DNA of 64,000 nt. Source: Varroa destructor (taxonomy: Eukaryota > Arthropoda > Arachnida > Mesostigmata > Varroidae). Below are positions 25,861-38,562 of the stretch, one piece after another. The notes under the pieces were generated by a model, which was given only the letters and a program-made list of their open reading frames with translations, was not told where the DNA came from and searched no databases. Every line of letters starts with the position of its first letter. Positions within the stretch are counted from its first letter, which is position 1. The stretch lies in NCBI RefSeq assembly GCF_002443255.2, contig NW_019211460.1, forward strand, positions 33,765,952 to 33,829,951, written 5' to 3'. The translations under genes were made by a program, and so were the position numbers.

Positions 25861-26965
25861 TAGAAGGTTTTAGATATCATTTTGTCTAAGGAAAAGTACA
25901 TTTAAATACACGTTTTGCGTAGAGGATTATGTTCGTCTTACATATTCAACGTGCGAAAACCATAAATATTCTGTCTTTTACATTTGAAGCCACTATTGCA
26001 TTAAAAAAAAGAAAAGAATATACCCTATCCAGCCAACCTCAGTCAGAACGTTTTGAGCAACGAATGGAGAAGTAGAGCTGTTTCAACATAGTGCCATAAG
26101 TCGTTCTTGTGTTTAGTATATATGTTTACACAAGAAAAAAATTAATTGGCACCTGGTAAGTTCAACTAAGCCAGCAATTAAAATGTTCCCTATTCGGTTT
26201 CTTTTAAAATAGGCAGTTCTGAACGGTTTCGCTAGACGACCCATCATTAACGATCCGCCATCGTACACTAACACTTTTTATATGATACTTGTTTTCGCTT
26301 CTGTTAAAAAAATAAGTATTTGATGTATATTACAGCTCTCGTTTTTGGGGTCTGACTCATCCAGGGAGTGCTAGTCCTCTGTGGTGCTTCGTATTCCCCC
26401 TTTCACTCTCGTGTGCGTTTTGCCAAGCACATAAATATCATACACGGCGTTCTCTAACAATATAAAATCCATTCATATGAAAAATTTGAGATATCGTTCA
26501 GGCTCATGTGATCTTTTAGTAATTTCCACACCCTGGTTGCGATATTCCTCTTTTTCGTAGTTATGTTTGTTTCTGGCACTATTTCTAGAAACAGTTATTT
26601 CGTCTAGTTTTTGATATGTCAAATTTTACAGAAAAATTCACTACATTAAAAGCAGCGTCGGGCTCAGTAATATCGTCAGAGTGACCAAACGCCTTTTCGA
26701 TGGTGGCAGTCTGACGAATGTTATTGTTTTCGTCAAGCGTCCGGTACCGTCCCTAAGCGTTGTTTCTAACTTGAAGCGATCCTACTGGCCGCGTTGCTAT
26801 CTTGATGGTGACAGGAAGGCAGTAGTCAAACACCTACTAGTTTGACATACGCACGTAATCATTTACGCGTATTTCTTGTATTATCTGTTGAAAGTACTGA
26901 TAGAAAGCGTCATCTGATGTAGCGAAACAACGGAAAAAATGGTCAGCCCGGCATCCTATTGAATG

Positions 26966-26984
26966 ATGTATGTATGTATGTATT
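26966..26984 (+). repeat. (ATGT)n short tandem repeat
   Basis: Four and a half tandem copies of the tetranucleotide ATGT/TGTA are followed by a T-run. Confidence 0.9.
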
Positions 26985-27609
26985 TTTTGGTGGATAACAA
27001 ATAAGTCTACAGGAACCTCAAGCTATATCCAAAACAACTAAAATCAGTGATTAATAATGATCAATCTATTGGTACCAAGGTTTTTTTAACTTATACAAAT
27101 CTTCGTTATATTTATCTCGGCTAACTGTCATTCATGGAAGGCAACTGCTTTATAATTACACATGTTGCGTAGTAGATGTTTAGACAATTTCCAAGTTACT
27201 CAAGTTAGAGGTCAAGCCTATGCCTCTAAATGTTCCCTGGCTTCTGATGTCAGCAGGTCTCCCCCATACAACAGTTTGGACGCAGCTGTGTTATAGATGC
27301 CAACAAAAAAGCCAGAAGGTTTCTCGGTAATAAACCCTTGACTATGCCATTGAAACTTTGCCTATGTAGTACATTCACTGTGTTATGAGCAACGACGTTT
27401 TGAAATCTGTCCTCCTTTTTCCTGTATCTTGTACAGGAGCAAACGGCGCGTGAAGTCTATGAAATTAAATAGACCTTGAACAGGGGTCGTCCAACAGGGA
27501 ATTATAGTCGCGTTGCAGATGGCATCGATGCAGTAACGTGACTATAAAAACAAAACCGCTGAAAGATATCAAATCGACGTCAACGATCATAATCTTGCTT
27601 ACTGCCGCT

Positions 27610-27928
27610 ATGTTTACGTGTCCAAAACGTGCCGCCCTTTCGTCACTGATGATGATGTGGCTTTTGTTTGGCTTCGCCGTTCTCTTTCTTGCATCGTTAC
27701 TATCGGTAAGCACCTAGCAAACACTTGCTTATCGTCCTGCAGACAGAAAAAACCAGGATCAATTTGCCACTATATCGCAGAGGTCGGCGCTTCTATTGTA
27801 GAAGGCGAAAGGCCACTGTGTGTATGGACACAAAGGTCAAAACACATTCTGTCGGCCTCGTTGGTCCGAGGCTGGTTTGTGGCATTGTTCGAGCCAGTAG
27901 AAATAATATGCTATCCGTTTCGTACTAG
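27610..27928 (+). CDS. Candidate first exon with signal peptide/anchor, plus possible short second exon
   Basis: An ATG at 27610 starts 32 codons ending at a donor TCG|GTAAGC (27705/27706). The peptide MFTCPKRAALSSLMMMWLLF followed by GFAVLFLASLLS is basic then strongly hydrophobic, a good signal peptide or signal anchor. An acceptor CGTCCTGCAG ends at 27742. In the same phase the following frame reads TEKTRINLPLYRRGRRFYCR and stays open to TAG at 27926-27928. The intron would be only 37 bp, shorter than any other intron seen here (shortest well-supported one 138 bp), so the true second exon may lie further downstream. Family unknown. Confidence 0.28.
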
Positions 27929-30900
27929 TAGTCGATGGTTGCGGCTTGCACTTGTATGTTTGCGTGAATATAGCAGTATAATAAGGCTTTTTTTGTTGAA
28001 TAACTGCGGGCAGATTGACAAACAGTTGTGGAGAACCCGGCACGGTGTTTAAAAAGTAGTATGCCTTGATAGACATACACATTATAGCTTGCTTTCGCGC
28101 CATTGATATTCTATATAATAGTGCCGAATCTCTGAGCTGGCAAACGCTGCTGATGTATGCATTGTGTGCTTTTTTTTTGCTGCCTGCTCGTACCTAAATC
28201 TTATTAAAAAGATGCGCGGTAATGCCAATCTAGTTCCACCTTACACTCATCTCTACGAAACTCAGACATACAATTGGACATGATCAATTGATGGGCTTAA
28301 CTAGTATCACGACAATTCAAGAAGCTTCAGCATTCAGATGCCGAATTAAACTGCAGGTTAAAATAAAATGCATGGACGGGACGCTACACTATAGTGAAAA
28401 GTACTTCGTATGATCAAATTTTCTGCAATAGAAGGCTCTACACGGTTTTTGTATACAGTTTATTAGAAGGGGAGTAAATCTTATTAGAAGTTTCGTTTTT
28501 CTATAGATCCAGAAAAAAAAACTACTACTATATAATAAGAACTAATAGATACTACTATAGAATAAGAACTAGTTTTAGCAGATTACATAAGCAGTACGGC
28601 TAACGTATGGCGATCGAATGATGCTTAAGGGTGATGTTTCTGCTACTCTTTGCATGCTCATTTTTGGTGCTATATATGGATTTTTTTTTCAATCCAATCA
28701 AATGTATATTTTCGCTTGAGAAATAGATAAATTAATGCACTTTCAATTAATTTAGCTTTTTTTTTTAATTTGAATTAACATTTGTAGGTCCATGTCATTT
28801 CTATCCTTAAACGTAAAATACGAGTTCTTAGTTATGGCCTTTCTATCTAGGCTAAAATGTCTGCTGGATAGAGTTGGAAAAGTTTTGATCTTACCATTTA
28901 GCACAAATGTGTATTCTGGGTTATTAATGATTGAAATAACGACAAATACTGCAACGTGTATATGGCCACTTTGACAAGTACAATTGCGAAAAATTCATAA
29001 GTAATAACTCAAATTAATTATACCATAAAGTACACATTATATCTACTTTTCAGGTATCTTTCAATATCTGATAATTCAGGCTAGACTGAATTGAAATAAC
29101 GACTGACTTCGGTAAAGCTTCGTAGCAAACGTTCCAGCACAATTTAGATACTCTTTTGACAAATCGTAACAACGAGACAGGAAAAGTAATCAACATTGAG
29201 TTTCTTATGTGACACTTTCCCATTGGGGTACATGTCCTATTATGTTACTGTGATCTTAATTAAAAAAAAATTGATTTAGTTGCAGTGCCGAAGTGCAGGC
29301 CTCAAGACTCCGGGAGTGGGTTAACAATTTGCACAATTCATATTATACATCAAGAAACTATTGCAAAACAGTCATTCTGTCTCTGAAACAACCTAAGCAT
29401 CTTTATACAAGGTATAAAACATATACAAGGTATGGGTCTTTATAGTTTATTCTTGAACACCGACTCATTTCTAACCGAAACTGCTTCATCGACATGAGGC
29501 AATCATGCAACTATTACTTAATGTATTTTTAAAACTATACATAGCACGTTCCTACAGTTCAACTTCCCACAGCTAGCGTACTCACATGAGTCCATTGTCA
29601 AGTTTGTTGTATGCTATATTGCTAATTAGACCTTTTCTCAGGCAGTTCTTATTATTGTGCACTAGACACAAGCGAGTCTATCTGACAGATTTGTCACAGC
29701 AACGTATAGACAAGGCCCGGCAGCTCTTCATAAATCTAGTCCGTTTTTTGTACAGCGTTTACACTCAAAGCCTTTCACCTCAATCTTGGCGCCGATTATC
29801 TAGTCAAGTCTAGTTTCGCAGGGGCGTTAGTTCAGCTAGACATTGTGCGCCGGAAATTTTTGACAGTCTATGCTCACCAACTTGTCGTTTCGTCCAAGGA
29901 GACCCCACTTGTGGATGGGCCAATATTTTACTGCTCGAACTCGTGCCATTCGCATGAGATTACCGGGACGGCCGGTTAGGCTTGTTAAGCAGAGCTAAGT
30001 GAAGCAAAGTAAAATGCGGAAAAGAAAAGCATGCCCCAGATGGTCGTTCTTTCTTTCTTCGGCTTTATGCCGTACGTTCTTTCTAATAATTTCGCCGCGA
30101 CGGATAATCTTAACGATCATAAAAATCACGGCCGTAGAAGATATTCAGCCCGCGAAACTATGAATACTCAGCTCCGCTACTATGGCAGTACCGTTGAAAG
30201 AAAGAAGGATGGCGATTGCCTCGGCGAATAGTTTGTTTGTTTGTCATAGATGGCCCTCTCTGCCTCAACCCTACCTTGCAATATACCGTCTATAAACTTT
30301 GGAACCGACCACCAGGATGATCGCAAGTTACTGTTCGAATCTTCGACCATGGTAAATAGTATCAGCTGAAAATACCCATGTAACACCCTAGCACAACTCG
30401 CAGTTGTGAAACAGTATTCGTATCTGTAATATCCTGAAAGATGACGGTAAGGCAAGGCTGACGACTAGTGTAAACATTGAATTTCTGCGGGAAAAAACAT
30501 TTTCAAGCCGACGTTGCAAACCATCGAGTTGATACGTTCTACGATCCGGCAGTACGTCTAACAGTACGCTCGATTGTTGGTGACCTATTACAAGTGATTA
30601 AGGGAAGACAATATAATGAAATGTAACTATACTCTGCGTATACTTTAGTAGATGTGGATAGACGTTTTACAAGCATGTTCACTATTACAAATTCAGTACA
30701 CTCCATCACACTCAGTCGTTTAGTCGCTAATTGCAACCCAGCTGTTCCAGACTTCTCTTTTGTAATGCATGTAAAGGATGATGGAGTAGTAATAACATGT
30801 GTTGCTTTCTAAATGATTTAGAACGACGTGCGGAATCGGAACGTAATCGTCTGGGTTTGAAATCGGGCCTAGACATACGCCATTTTGTGTTGAGAGCTAA

Positions 30901-32882
30901 CTATCTCCTACCAATGCATTCATCGCAATACCAAAACTGAGAATATTTTGATTTAAGAAAGAAACAAGTCGTGCGGGTACCGTGTGGTAGTTGAAGGCCG
31001 CTCCCTATAAATTAGGAAAAGAAAGTTAGCGAACAGCTTGAACCTGACGTGTGAAAAGCATATTATATATGAATGCTTTTTTTTTTGGGATTATATATCT
31101 ATAAGCTTGAACATTTCCTAATTAAGTGACCGCATATTAATAGTCCTATATAAGGACAGAACGCAATCTTATACGGAGCACTAAAAAACACTGCTTCGCT
31201 ACATCAGAAAATGTACATACTGTTCAGGCATAGTTTGTAATTGTGGTTGTGTTTGCTTTCAAAAATGATAAGAATAATAATGGCGTGCACTCGTATAGAA
31301 TTAAGGGCTATCTAAGATATTAGAAACGATCCTGTTTGCCAAAATGATAAAACATTGAGTCGAGGTGTTTGCAATTCATTTCTTGATATATCTTTTGCAG
31401 ATGTTGGCGGGCCTCCTGAATTCATATCTACGTCGATTCGAACAAATCAAAGAAAGGTCAAATTTTAAAAATCTGCTTTTCCTAACACAAGATTTATTAG
31501 TGTAACGTTCTGTAAGGCATCGTGTATGAAGCATTGCATTGGTCACCTAGGACCAAATATTTGCTTCGTGGAAATAAAGGTATTACTCTTCATTCATCAT
31601 TTGCGTGAATTTTCCGAAAGACAATCGTAGTCCTCTCAGAAGACATTTCAATACGTAAGCGCTTTCGGGATAAGATCTGAATGCTGTTCGATGAGACTAC
31701 TAATATTTAACGGATCCTTTTAGTGCACAAGCAGAGCTTTCAGAAACCAGCAGTGTTCCGTCACAGACTAAATGTCGAGATCAAAAGTACGTCTTTCCAA
31801 ATACGAAACAAACCGTGCTCCATACATGATTTTACGTGAACGGTAGTGTGTAAAGCTGCATACATAGATACGTTTGAAGAGTTGGAAATAGGCCGCTATT
31901 GAGCAAAATGCTCTTGCTAGAATGTACAAATTATTCCAGAACAATTGATTTAAAAAAGAGAACATTAGGAGGAAAGACTTCATCAAGGAAGTAAGGACAG
32001 CATGATGTAGCTTGCGCACTCGTTGATAATATAAACTTTTAATTCGAAAAAGTTCTGAGATCTTAGAGATCTTGAGATGAAAACCAAAATTTTAACAAAG
32101 TGATAGATTTTTCTGGTTGACAGTTTTTGTGCGCCTTGTTATTGACTAGACTTTTGTCGTTCAAGTTTGCTATCTAGGGGGGCGAATGTGTGTCCACATG
32201 GTTCATTGCCATGTGGGCGTTACCATTAGCTAAGAAACTTATTGTATCTACAAAATAATGTTAGATATACTGTCGCTTAACCATCGAGTAAACACCATAA
32301 CCCCCAAGCTACAACCCATTACGTGTCTGATTCTGCTATTGTAGTTATTGCTTCTCCGAAGCCGTTTACCCCGCAACGGAACGTTGTTCTGTAAGTTCCC
32401 GTTAAGAATGTGTACGCCGGAGTGAAAAGCCTTTCGAATGCTGTTAAAGTGCAAGCTTTAATTCTGATCTGGCTATCTATTTTCTTCCAGTTTTACATTT
32501 TCGTAAAAATATTTTTCAATCTTTTGAATCTCGTGCGCAAGATATAAATTTATGATCATCGGTCACTATTGGCACCACAAATTCGTAATTGCGTGTGTCG
32601 TTGGAGTTAGCCTTCGCATGCTTCAGTCGATGACCAGAGTTTTCGACATGCTACTAATAGCGGCCTATTCACTATTAGACGGACGGAGGACGGGATTCAA
32701 CGGCTTTTTCTTGTGTGCTTGATGATATGTTCCCAGCCATTCCACAGTGTGTAGAATAGATTTCGAATAGCGACGAGAGTTTTTTTTTTTGTTTCTGTTC
32801 TGTAGACAAATTATGAATTCCATGGCAAAAAAAGAAAGCGACCAGCTAATAATAATTCAGCCCCGTCGCTATTTCGATATCG
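27929..32882. other. Gene-poor region; one possible first exon at 30350-30275 (-)
   Basis: Mostly AT-rich non-coding DNA. On the minus strand an ATG in ACCATGG at 30350 starts MVEDSNSNLRSSWWSVPKFI and runs to a donor CAAG|GTAGGG at 30275/30274. No following exon was found. A 75-codon + frame at 29586-29813 is open but unsupported. The tandem duplication at 28524 is listed separately. Confidence 0.4.
28524..28573 (+). repeat. Imperfect tandem duplication, 27-bp period
   Basis: The unit ACTACTATATAATAAGAACT (start shown) at 28524 is repeated at 28551 with about two mismatches over 23 aligned bases. It lies in AT-rich intergenic DNA. Confidence 0.85.
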
Positions 32883-35753
32883 TTATTCGAGTCGGAAGCG
32901 CATCTCGTTATCAAACCCAGCAACGTGCGAGCCGTTACGCGCATGGAAGCCCCGTCGATCGCAAGTGAGACGCGCGCGGTCACGCGACAAGTCCAACAGC
33001 TTAAACGACGATTCTGTTCCTGCTAGCATCGATCCTACGGGACACCGCATACTCACTAACGTAAAATATGACAGCAAGACAGCGGTTATTAATGACATCA
33101 GGCTCAAAGGGATAATAAAAAACTGAAAGCTCCACCATTACCTTGTGAGATCAAGTACGTAACTGAGGTACTATGAGATATCAAAAGACTCACCAGTAAG
33201 GTCATCGCCTCTTTTCAAATTAATATCGCCGTTGGGCATTACCGTTAATGAAACCCGTTGCCCACCAATCGACCCGGCTTCCGCCCCTGGAATGGCGGAT
33301 GACTGTACTGAAGCGCCGATAAGACTTGCATTTCTACCTGCACTGCCACAGCTGCTACTGGCGCTGCTAGTGGCGCTACCGCTTCCATTGCTGCTGCTGC
33401 TGGCCCCCACGGCCCCAGAGGCGGATGGATTCTCTGCTGTGATCTGGCCTCCCACGCTGCCGCCGCCCCCGCCAGCAAGTCCAACTGCGGCGGATCCTGG
33501 TCTCTTAGACACAACATGGACATTTACCGCCCCATCGGTACTTTGCTTTACACGAACACCGCCAATCACCCACACTATAGTACCGACATTCGTTGTGTAG
33601 TTACGCGATAGCGAAATCAGCGACTCACACTCGGCGAAATCTAGCGAAACAGCCGAACCACGTAGATAACAGCTCTGTTAGTTAGCACCGGTTGGCCATG
33701 TGGATAATATTCAAGCTAGCAGACATTCCTCGATGTTCATTACTATAACGACAGGCAAAAATGCTCTGCGCCATTCAATGCGCCATTGCCGCGAAACGGA
33801 GCTTTAGGTCACATACAATGATTTCAGGACTAACCGGCTTGCAGAAAAAATCACCCGGGCCTGTTGATAAGCTTTTCCTATGATTCGCCAACTCGTCTTT
33901 CATTTTTTTGATAATCTGCTGATAGTTAGTTAGTTAATGTGTGTTTTTTGTAACGTTAAAGAACGTACAGCTTCCTACTTCGTTATAGACTAGATTTTTT
34001 ATAAAAAAATTGATAGAGTCCTATAACCAGCTTTGATCACACCCACCGAAACAGTTAGCTGATTGTAAACTGAAAATGTAAGCCTATAACACGTAAAACT
34101 CGCTGTGCCAGCTCCTATTCCAGGAGGAAAATGACGATTTAAATCTTAAAAGTACTAGTGGGCATATGAAATCCGCTCTTACCTTCATCGGATGGCGTGT
34201 AGTTGGCCCCGCTATAGAAATATCGTTTAGTTGTCTCATTGTTAAGTATAACAAACGACTCTGTCGTTGACTTCACGCCAGAGCTGTCAACTAGGTAAAC
34301 GAGCCCGTGATTTATTGTCGTAAATAAACAACTGAAAAGAAAGCAGAGAGATTTTATTTGCCATATACGAAACAGATGTATGACGACATGTGATGATACA
34401 TATTTTCGCAGACAGAGGCCACTGGAAGTCGCCAACAATTCAATCAAACATTACAAATTTGCACTATACGTAAATTCGTATTGGTTCGCCAAAATGTAGG
34501 ATGATGGCGCTGGTATAGGTAAACACATACCCTCTCTTAGTGATTTTTGCAAATACATCGGCGCGCATGACCTGTTCAAGAGCTAGAGAGACCACATCAG
34601 TACAGTATTCCATTTTGGCAACGCAAGGATGTTCAGCGTATAAAGCATTGTTGGCTGCGGATGAAGCTATGCCCGCAGTTGCTCCACTGCGGCGATGTAC
34701 CACACGAACGGCGCCAGAGGGGTGCAGCTGTACCATTATGTCGTGTTGAAGGAATAAAGATACGACGCCGTCCGAACCAATCACCGGCGAAAATAGCGAT
34801 GGATGATCAAGGGGTACGGCCTCTATCGGCACGATACCGGGACTCCTAAAATTTCAGAATCAATCATAATAGTAGCGCTGCTAAACTTCTAGATTGCGGC
34901 ATAACATAATAAATGGCCGTCGAACTATGCTACCATTTTGTTTTCGGACTCTTGATCGAAGGCTTAACTAAAAATCGTCATGATGTGATTTGACCACGTG
35001 TCCCAATTGTTTTCTTAGGTGGCATAGGTTCGACGAAGAAGAAATATAGCAAACATTGATTATATACGGCATAGCACCGACACCTCGAGTTTGTTCACTG
35101 GCCTGGTTCAGGCATCTTCGTACCGAAAGAAATTTTGATAAAGCTTTCGTATTTGTAGCAGTTTAGAAACTACAAATGTCTCACGTATATTATTGATTAA
35201 TATATATACGTTCGTCAAACGGTTTGAGCGTGCAATAAACAACAGATGTAGTATACGGGCGCTGAATCTTTGGTATGATTGCCGTTCACCGTTAGATAGC
35301 CGCTCCTTTGACGATTTGAAAGAATAGTGTTTAGTGCATTTGGTCTTTGTTGCCGGGGTACATGCGTGACGTGCGTGTCTGGCTCGATGATAGATCTGTT
35401 GCGTTAGAAGCAACTGCGGCGCTCACGTTGACGATGATGTGCATCCAAAGTATTATTGTCTAAAGGGTCCAATCATCATATCGCTATTGGTATTGATTAA
35501 ACGAACCTAAGATCTACAGTAGAGACGCACTGGTCATTCTGGATTGTATCAGGCCAATGACTACATCAAATATAATAACGGTAATATTGTCTTCGACATA
35601 CCTAAATTCATGACGGTGATTATCTCCGCCTGCCATTAGGCCATACAGATCGTTCTGTCTCCTGCGCTGGTTCTTCTCCGAATGATGATGTTTATCCAAT
35701 AAAGGGTTTTTTTCAACATCCCGATCATGCTTCCGACGACTGCAGTGTGCCAT
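32883..35753 (-). CDS. Five-exon gene, uncharacterised arthropod-type protein with Gly/Ser/Ala linker (about 411 aa)
   Basis: Coding exons are 35753-35602, 34845-34531, 34331-34183, 33640-33194 and 33055-32883 (152, 315, 149, 447 and 173 nt). All four introns have GT-AG ends, all phases agree, and the sum is 1236 nt or 412 codons. The ATG sits in GCCATGG. Residues 1-50 are charged and His-rich (MAHCSRRKHDRDVEKNPLLD). The core carries GSDGVVSLFLQHDIMVQLHP, then exon 3 with NHGLVYLVDSSGVKSTTESF and KRYFYSGANY, and exon 4 with TIVWVIGGVRVKQSTDGAV. A low-complexity Gly/Ser/Ala block follows at about residues 254-333. The C-terminus has RCPVGSML, an Arg-rich stretch and RNGSHVAGFDNEMRFRLE. The order of these segments (LVYLVD..G..(S/T)T..F, then (R/H)N..H.AGFD near the end) resembles conserved hypothetical proteins of arthropods that I know from memory and cannot name. 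No signal peptide or membrane helix is seen. Exon 5 also has an alternative acceptor at 33123-33124 that would open a different, shorter frame; the C-terminal similarity favours the acceptor used here. Confidence 0.85.
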
Positions 35754-38223
35754 GGCTAATCTGACTAGGTGTTATACTTAGGTTCGCGGTGTCCCGTGGA
35801 TTGTCCCTTCTGCTTCGTTGATTCAAGTAGGTTTTGAAGGTCTTTGTTTCAGGTCGACCGGCGACCTTTTGACGAATCGATACAATTTGACGCACCTGAT
35901 GCCACCGCAGCTGATGTGGAGCACAGGCAATTGCTAATAGCTTCGTTTTCCACAATGGACTATACATTAGGGAGAAGGCATTCGTTCGACCAGAAACCGG
36001 AATCAAAACATCATTAAGATAATAACAGTACAACCACTAACTTTAGACGGACAGACGCGGAGGGCAACGCGTCCGTTCCGCGAGTCGAGTCCAACGAATG
36101 TAATGGTGGTCAAATAGCGATTGGAAAATTCCGGTATGGACCCGTTTGAACAGTTCGTTCTAATTATGTAAAGCACTGCTATGTTGTGACCGGACTTCTA
36201 GGGCCGATGCAATAGATAAACGTATTATTATCACGTATACTCATGATGACGATGTTTAGCTCATTGCTGATCTTCAGGTGCAATGGGGAACATAAGTTAG
36301 TCAACGTTTTACATTAAAATTTCTAGTTTAAGTTTTCTTAATCATCATTGCTAATAAATAAACTTGTTACCTTGTCTTTAAGAGGTTGGGGTCACACAAA
36401 ATGCATTGTGTGGGCCAGATTTCACAACTGAGGTATTCGTCTGGTATTAAAACCTGAATCTCGTGCTCTTCAGCCTTCATTCGGCTTCGTAGTTTGTTTA
36501 ATATAAGTTCGAAATACCGTTCGTTTACATTAGCTTGTTCGAACCACGTAAGACGCCATTGACCGAGGTAGTTGGTGATGACATTGCAGTTATCTTTTTT
36601 GTATTCAATAAAATGTTTGTGGTACCAAGCTGCACCATTAGATAGGATTCAGAAATATACTATTATTTGTTATCACTCAAGCTTTTAAGCCATTGCGACA
36701 GTCTAAATCCAAATAAAGGAGAGCAATTAAAATATATCTTTATGTGTAAACCAGAAGTTAATCGAATATGACAGATCTAGCAAGTTTAAAAGTTCGCCTT
36801 TAACAGTCCTTGTTGATTTTCTGAAATCGAAAATAGAGACATGAAAACAAACAAAGCTTCAAGGTAAACTTGTTAGTAGATGGACTCATCAATACACTCG
36901 TTCACCTTTGATATAACGTAGGTTTTACCGTTGAGAGCGTAATGGATCTTAAATTTCGCGGGCTTGCTCCCTTATCCATCCTGCAATAGCCGCACCGCGT
37001 ACAAGAGGCTTATCCTTCGCTGCTGTTGTTTTGGGAGGTTAGAAGGATGGAAATAGAAAAAGCTGTTATTCGATGCTGCGTCATTGATTACTTTGCCCGA
37101 GAAAAACAGGAACTTACAGCTACGGGACCCGCGGCGTGCGGAAGCGTACGTCAAAGTAGTTTATGCAATTGAGTGGTAGAGGTCTTGATTCCAGTAATGA
37201 GTGATGTTACCGATAGTTATTTCTACCTTTCCTGACCAAAAATACAGTCCAATCAATGGGATCTCTAGCGTCGCGTCGGCGTATTCGGAAAGGCACAGAA
37301 AGAACGAGGAGTGATGATAACAATAATTGCGATAATCCCAAATGCGAGACTGAGTCGTTAAGCCATAGACAGGCATTCAGCGTGAGGCTAAAAAGAGCCA
37401 CTTAGGATCAGCAGAAAATGCTGTGCATTGGTAGGAATCTAAACAAGGTCTTCTACTGTAGCTGCTTAAATCTGGCGAAACTGTCACTGCAACCTTTTCG
37501 GCGAGTAAAAAAAACCGCGCGTTGATCTGGCGAAAAGCAGTGCGAAACGCGACGGCTTGCGACCTCACGTGATGAACGTGACCAGGAATACAATGCACAA
37601 CATAGATTGATAAATTCTGTAACTCCCGGCTGCTTATGGTCCAGATGTGTCAGTTGCGCCCGTCCATACCCATACACTACTCTTGGTATGTAAGCAGTTG
37701 AAAACGAAAACAAAAGGCCAAGGGCTGGTTAATGGTTGAATAGCCTTCAAAAATGATGACCTTTTTTTACAGCAAAATCCATATATTTACCAAACGATGG
37801 GCCAAAATCATGGAAAACGTAGGCTGCTATTTGCATCGACTTTCGGTTTTTCTTACGGTAATTGCTGCGTAATAGAATGAGCTGAAAAAACTGGGTTATC
37901 AATCGGCTCATATTATATGAATACGCTTTATAAGATGTCTGAGAAACTACAACTTGGAATTACATCATTAGGTACGCTAAAGGAATTGTCTTTCCTTTCA
38001 GTACGTAAGAACCCCTCCCTGGTCAATCGCACAAAGAATTGACGACGTCAATACGTAAGCAAGTACATTAGATGTATGAAAAAAAAAGATCGGGGAAGCA
38101 GATATAAAGCAGCACCGGATCTACATGAATCTCTAGTGGTGACTTTTTGAGAAGATTACTGACTTATTTGATGTGAACTTGATATCATGGAAAAGGTACG
38201 CGACCATCGCGACAGACGGATAG
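35754..38223. other. Region upstream of the five-exon gene, no gene seen
   Basis: Open frames at 35725-36033, 36972-37154, 37161-37401 and 37377-37713 (all minus) overlap one another and lack splice support. The promoter and any 5' UTR exon of the five-exon gene should lie at the left end of this stretch. Confidence 0.45.
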
Positions 38224-38544
38224 ATGAGGACTGACAAAGAACAAGCAAAAAAATGGCAACGGGAAAAGATCGCGTCAGACGTCGAGGGTTGGAAAAGGAG
38301 AATAGAAGCAGGGGAAGCGGCAGCGGCAAATCGGCTTTGCATACCTACGTCCTGTTACCTCCCTCCATCCTCTCTCTCCTTCGCTCGCTCTCTTTCTCTC
38401 ACTCGCTATACCCCCACCTTCTATTCGGCAGCGTTGTCAACGACTGGCTCACGTAGACTGGTTGGAGGGCTGGCCAACCTCTCGCCGTTGCCGGAGCGGT
38501 TGCAGCCGAGGCAGGGCAATGTCTACGAGACATCACTATTATAG
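38224..38544 (+). CDS. Candidate ORF, 106 aa, Ser/Pro-rich C-terminal half; unidentified
   Basis: An ATG at 38224 opens 106 codons. The N-terminal third is highly charged and helical (KEQAKKWQREKIASDVEGWK, ending EAGEAAAANRLC). The rest is encoded by a pyrimidine-rich stretch (CTCTCTCC...CTCTTTCTCTC) and reads Ser/Leu/Pro/Arg-rich. The pyrimidine tract followed by TTCGGCAG at about 38435 could itself be a splice acceptor. In that case a different frame (RCQRLAHVDWLEGWPTSRRC onwards) runs to a strong donor AAACAG|GTATGT at 38562/38563. The two readings exclude each other. No family is recognised. Confidence 0.22.
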   Translation: MRTDKEQAKKWQREKIASDVEGWKRRIEAGEAAAANRLCIPTSCYLPPSSLSFARSLSLTRYTPTFYSAALSTTGSRRLVGGLANLSPLPERLQPRQGNVYETSLL

Positions 38545-38562
38545 CCTCTCTTGCATAAAACA

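Noticed and set aside
27618..28052. 144-codon + frame
   Set aside because: It overlaps the signal-peptide exon in another frame, has no start context, and its composition is unremarkable. It is probably a shadow.
30325..30345. GTTCGAATC resembling the internal promoter B box of a tRNA gene
   Set aside because: The bases on either side cannot form the five-pair T-stem and no acceptor or anticodon stem can be drawn around it.
32883..33122. Alternative last exon of the five-exon gene after the acceptor at 33123-33124, frame reading FYYPFEPDVINNRCLAVIFY
   Set aside because: It is in phase, but the acceptor at 33056-33057 is equally in phase and leads to the conserved-looking end RNGSHVAGFD, which continues the family pattern.
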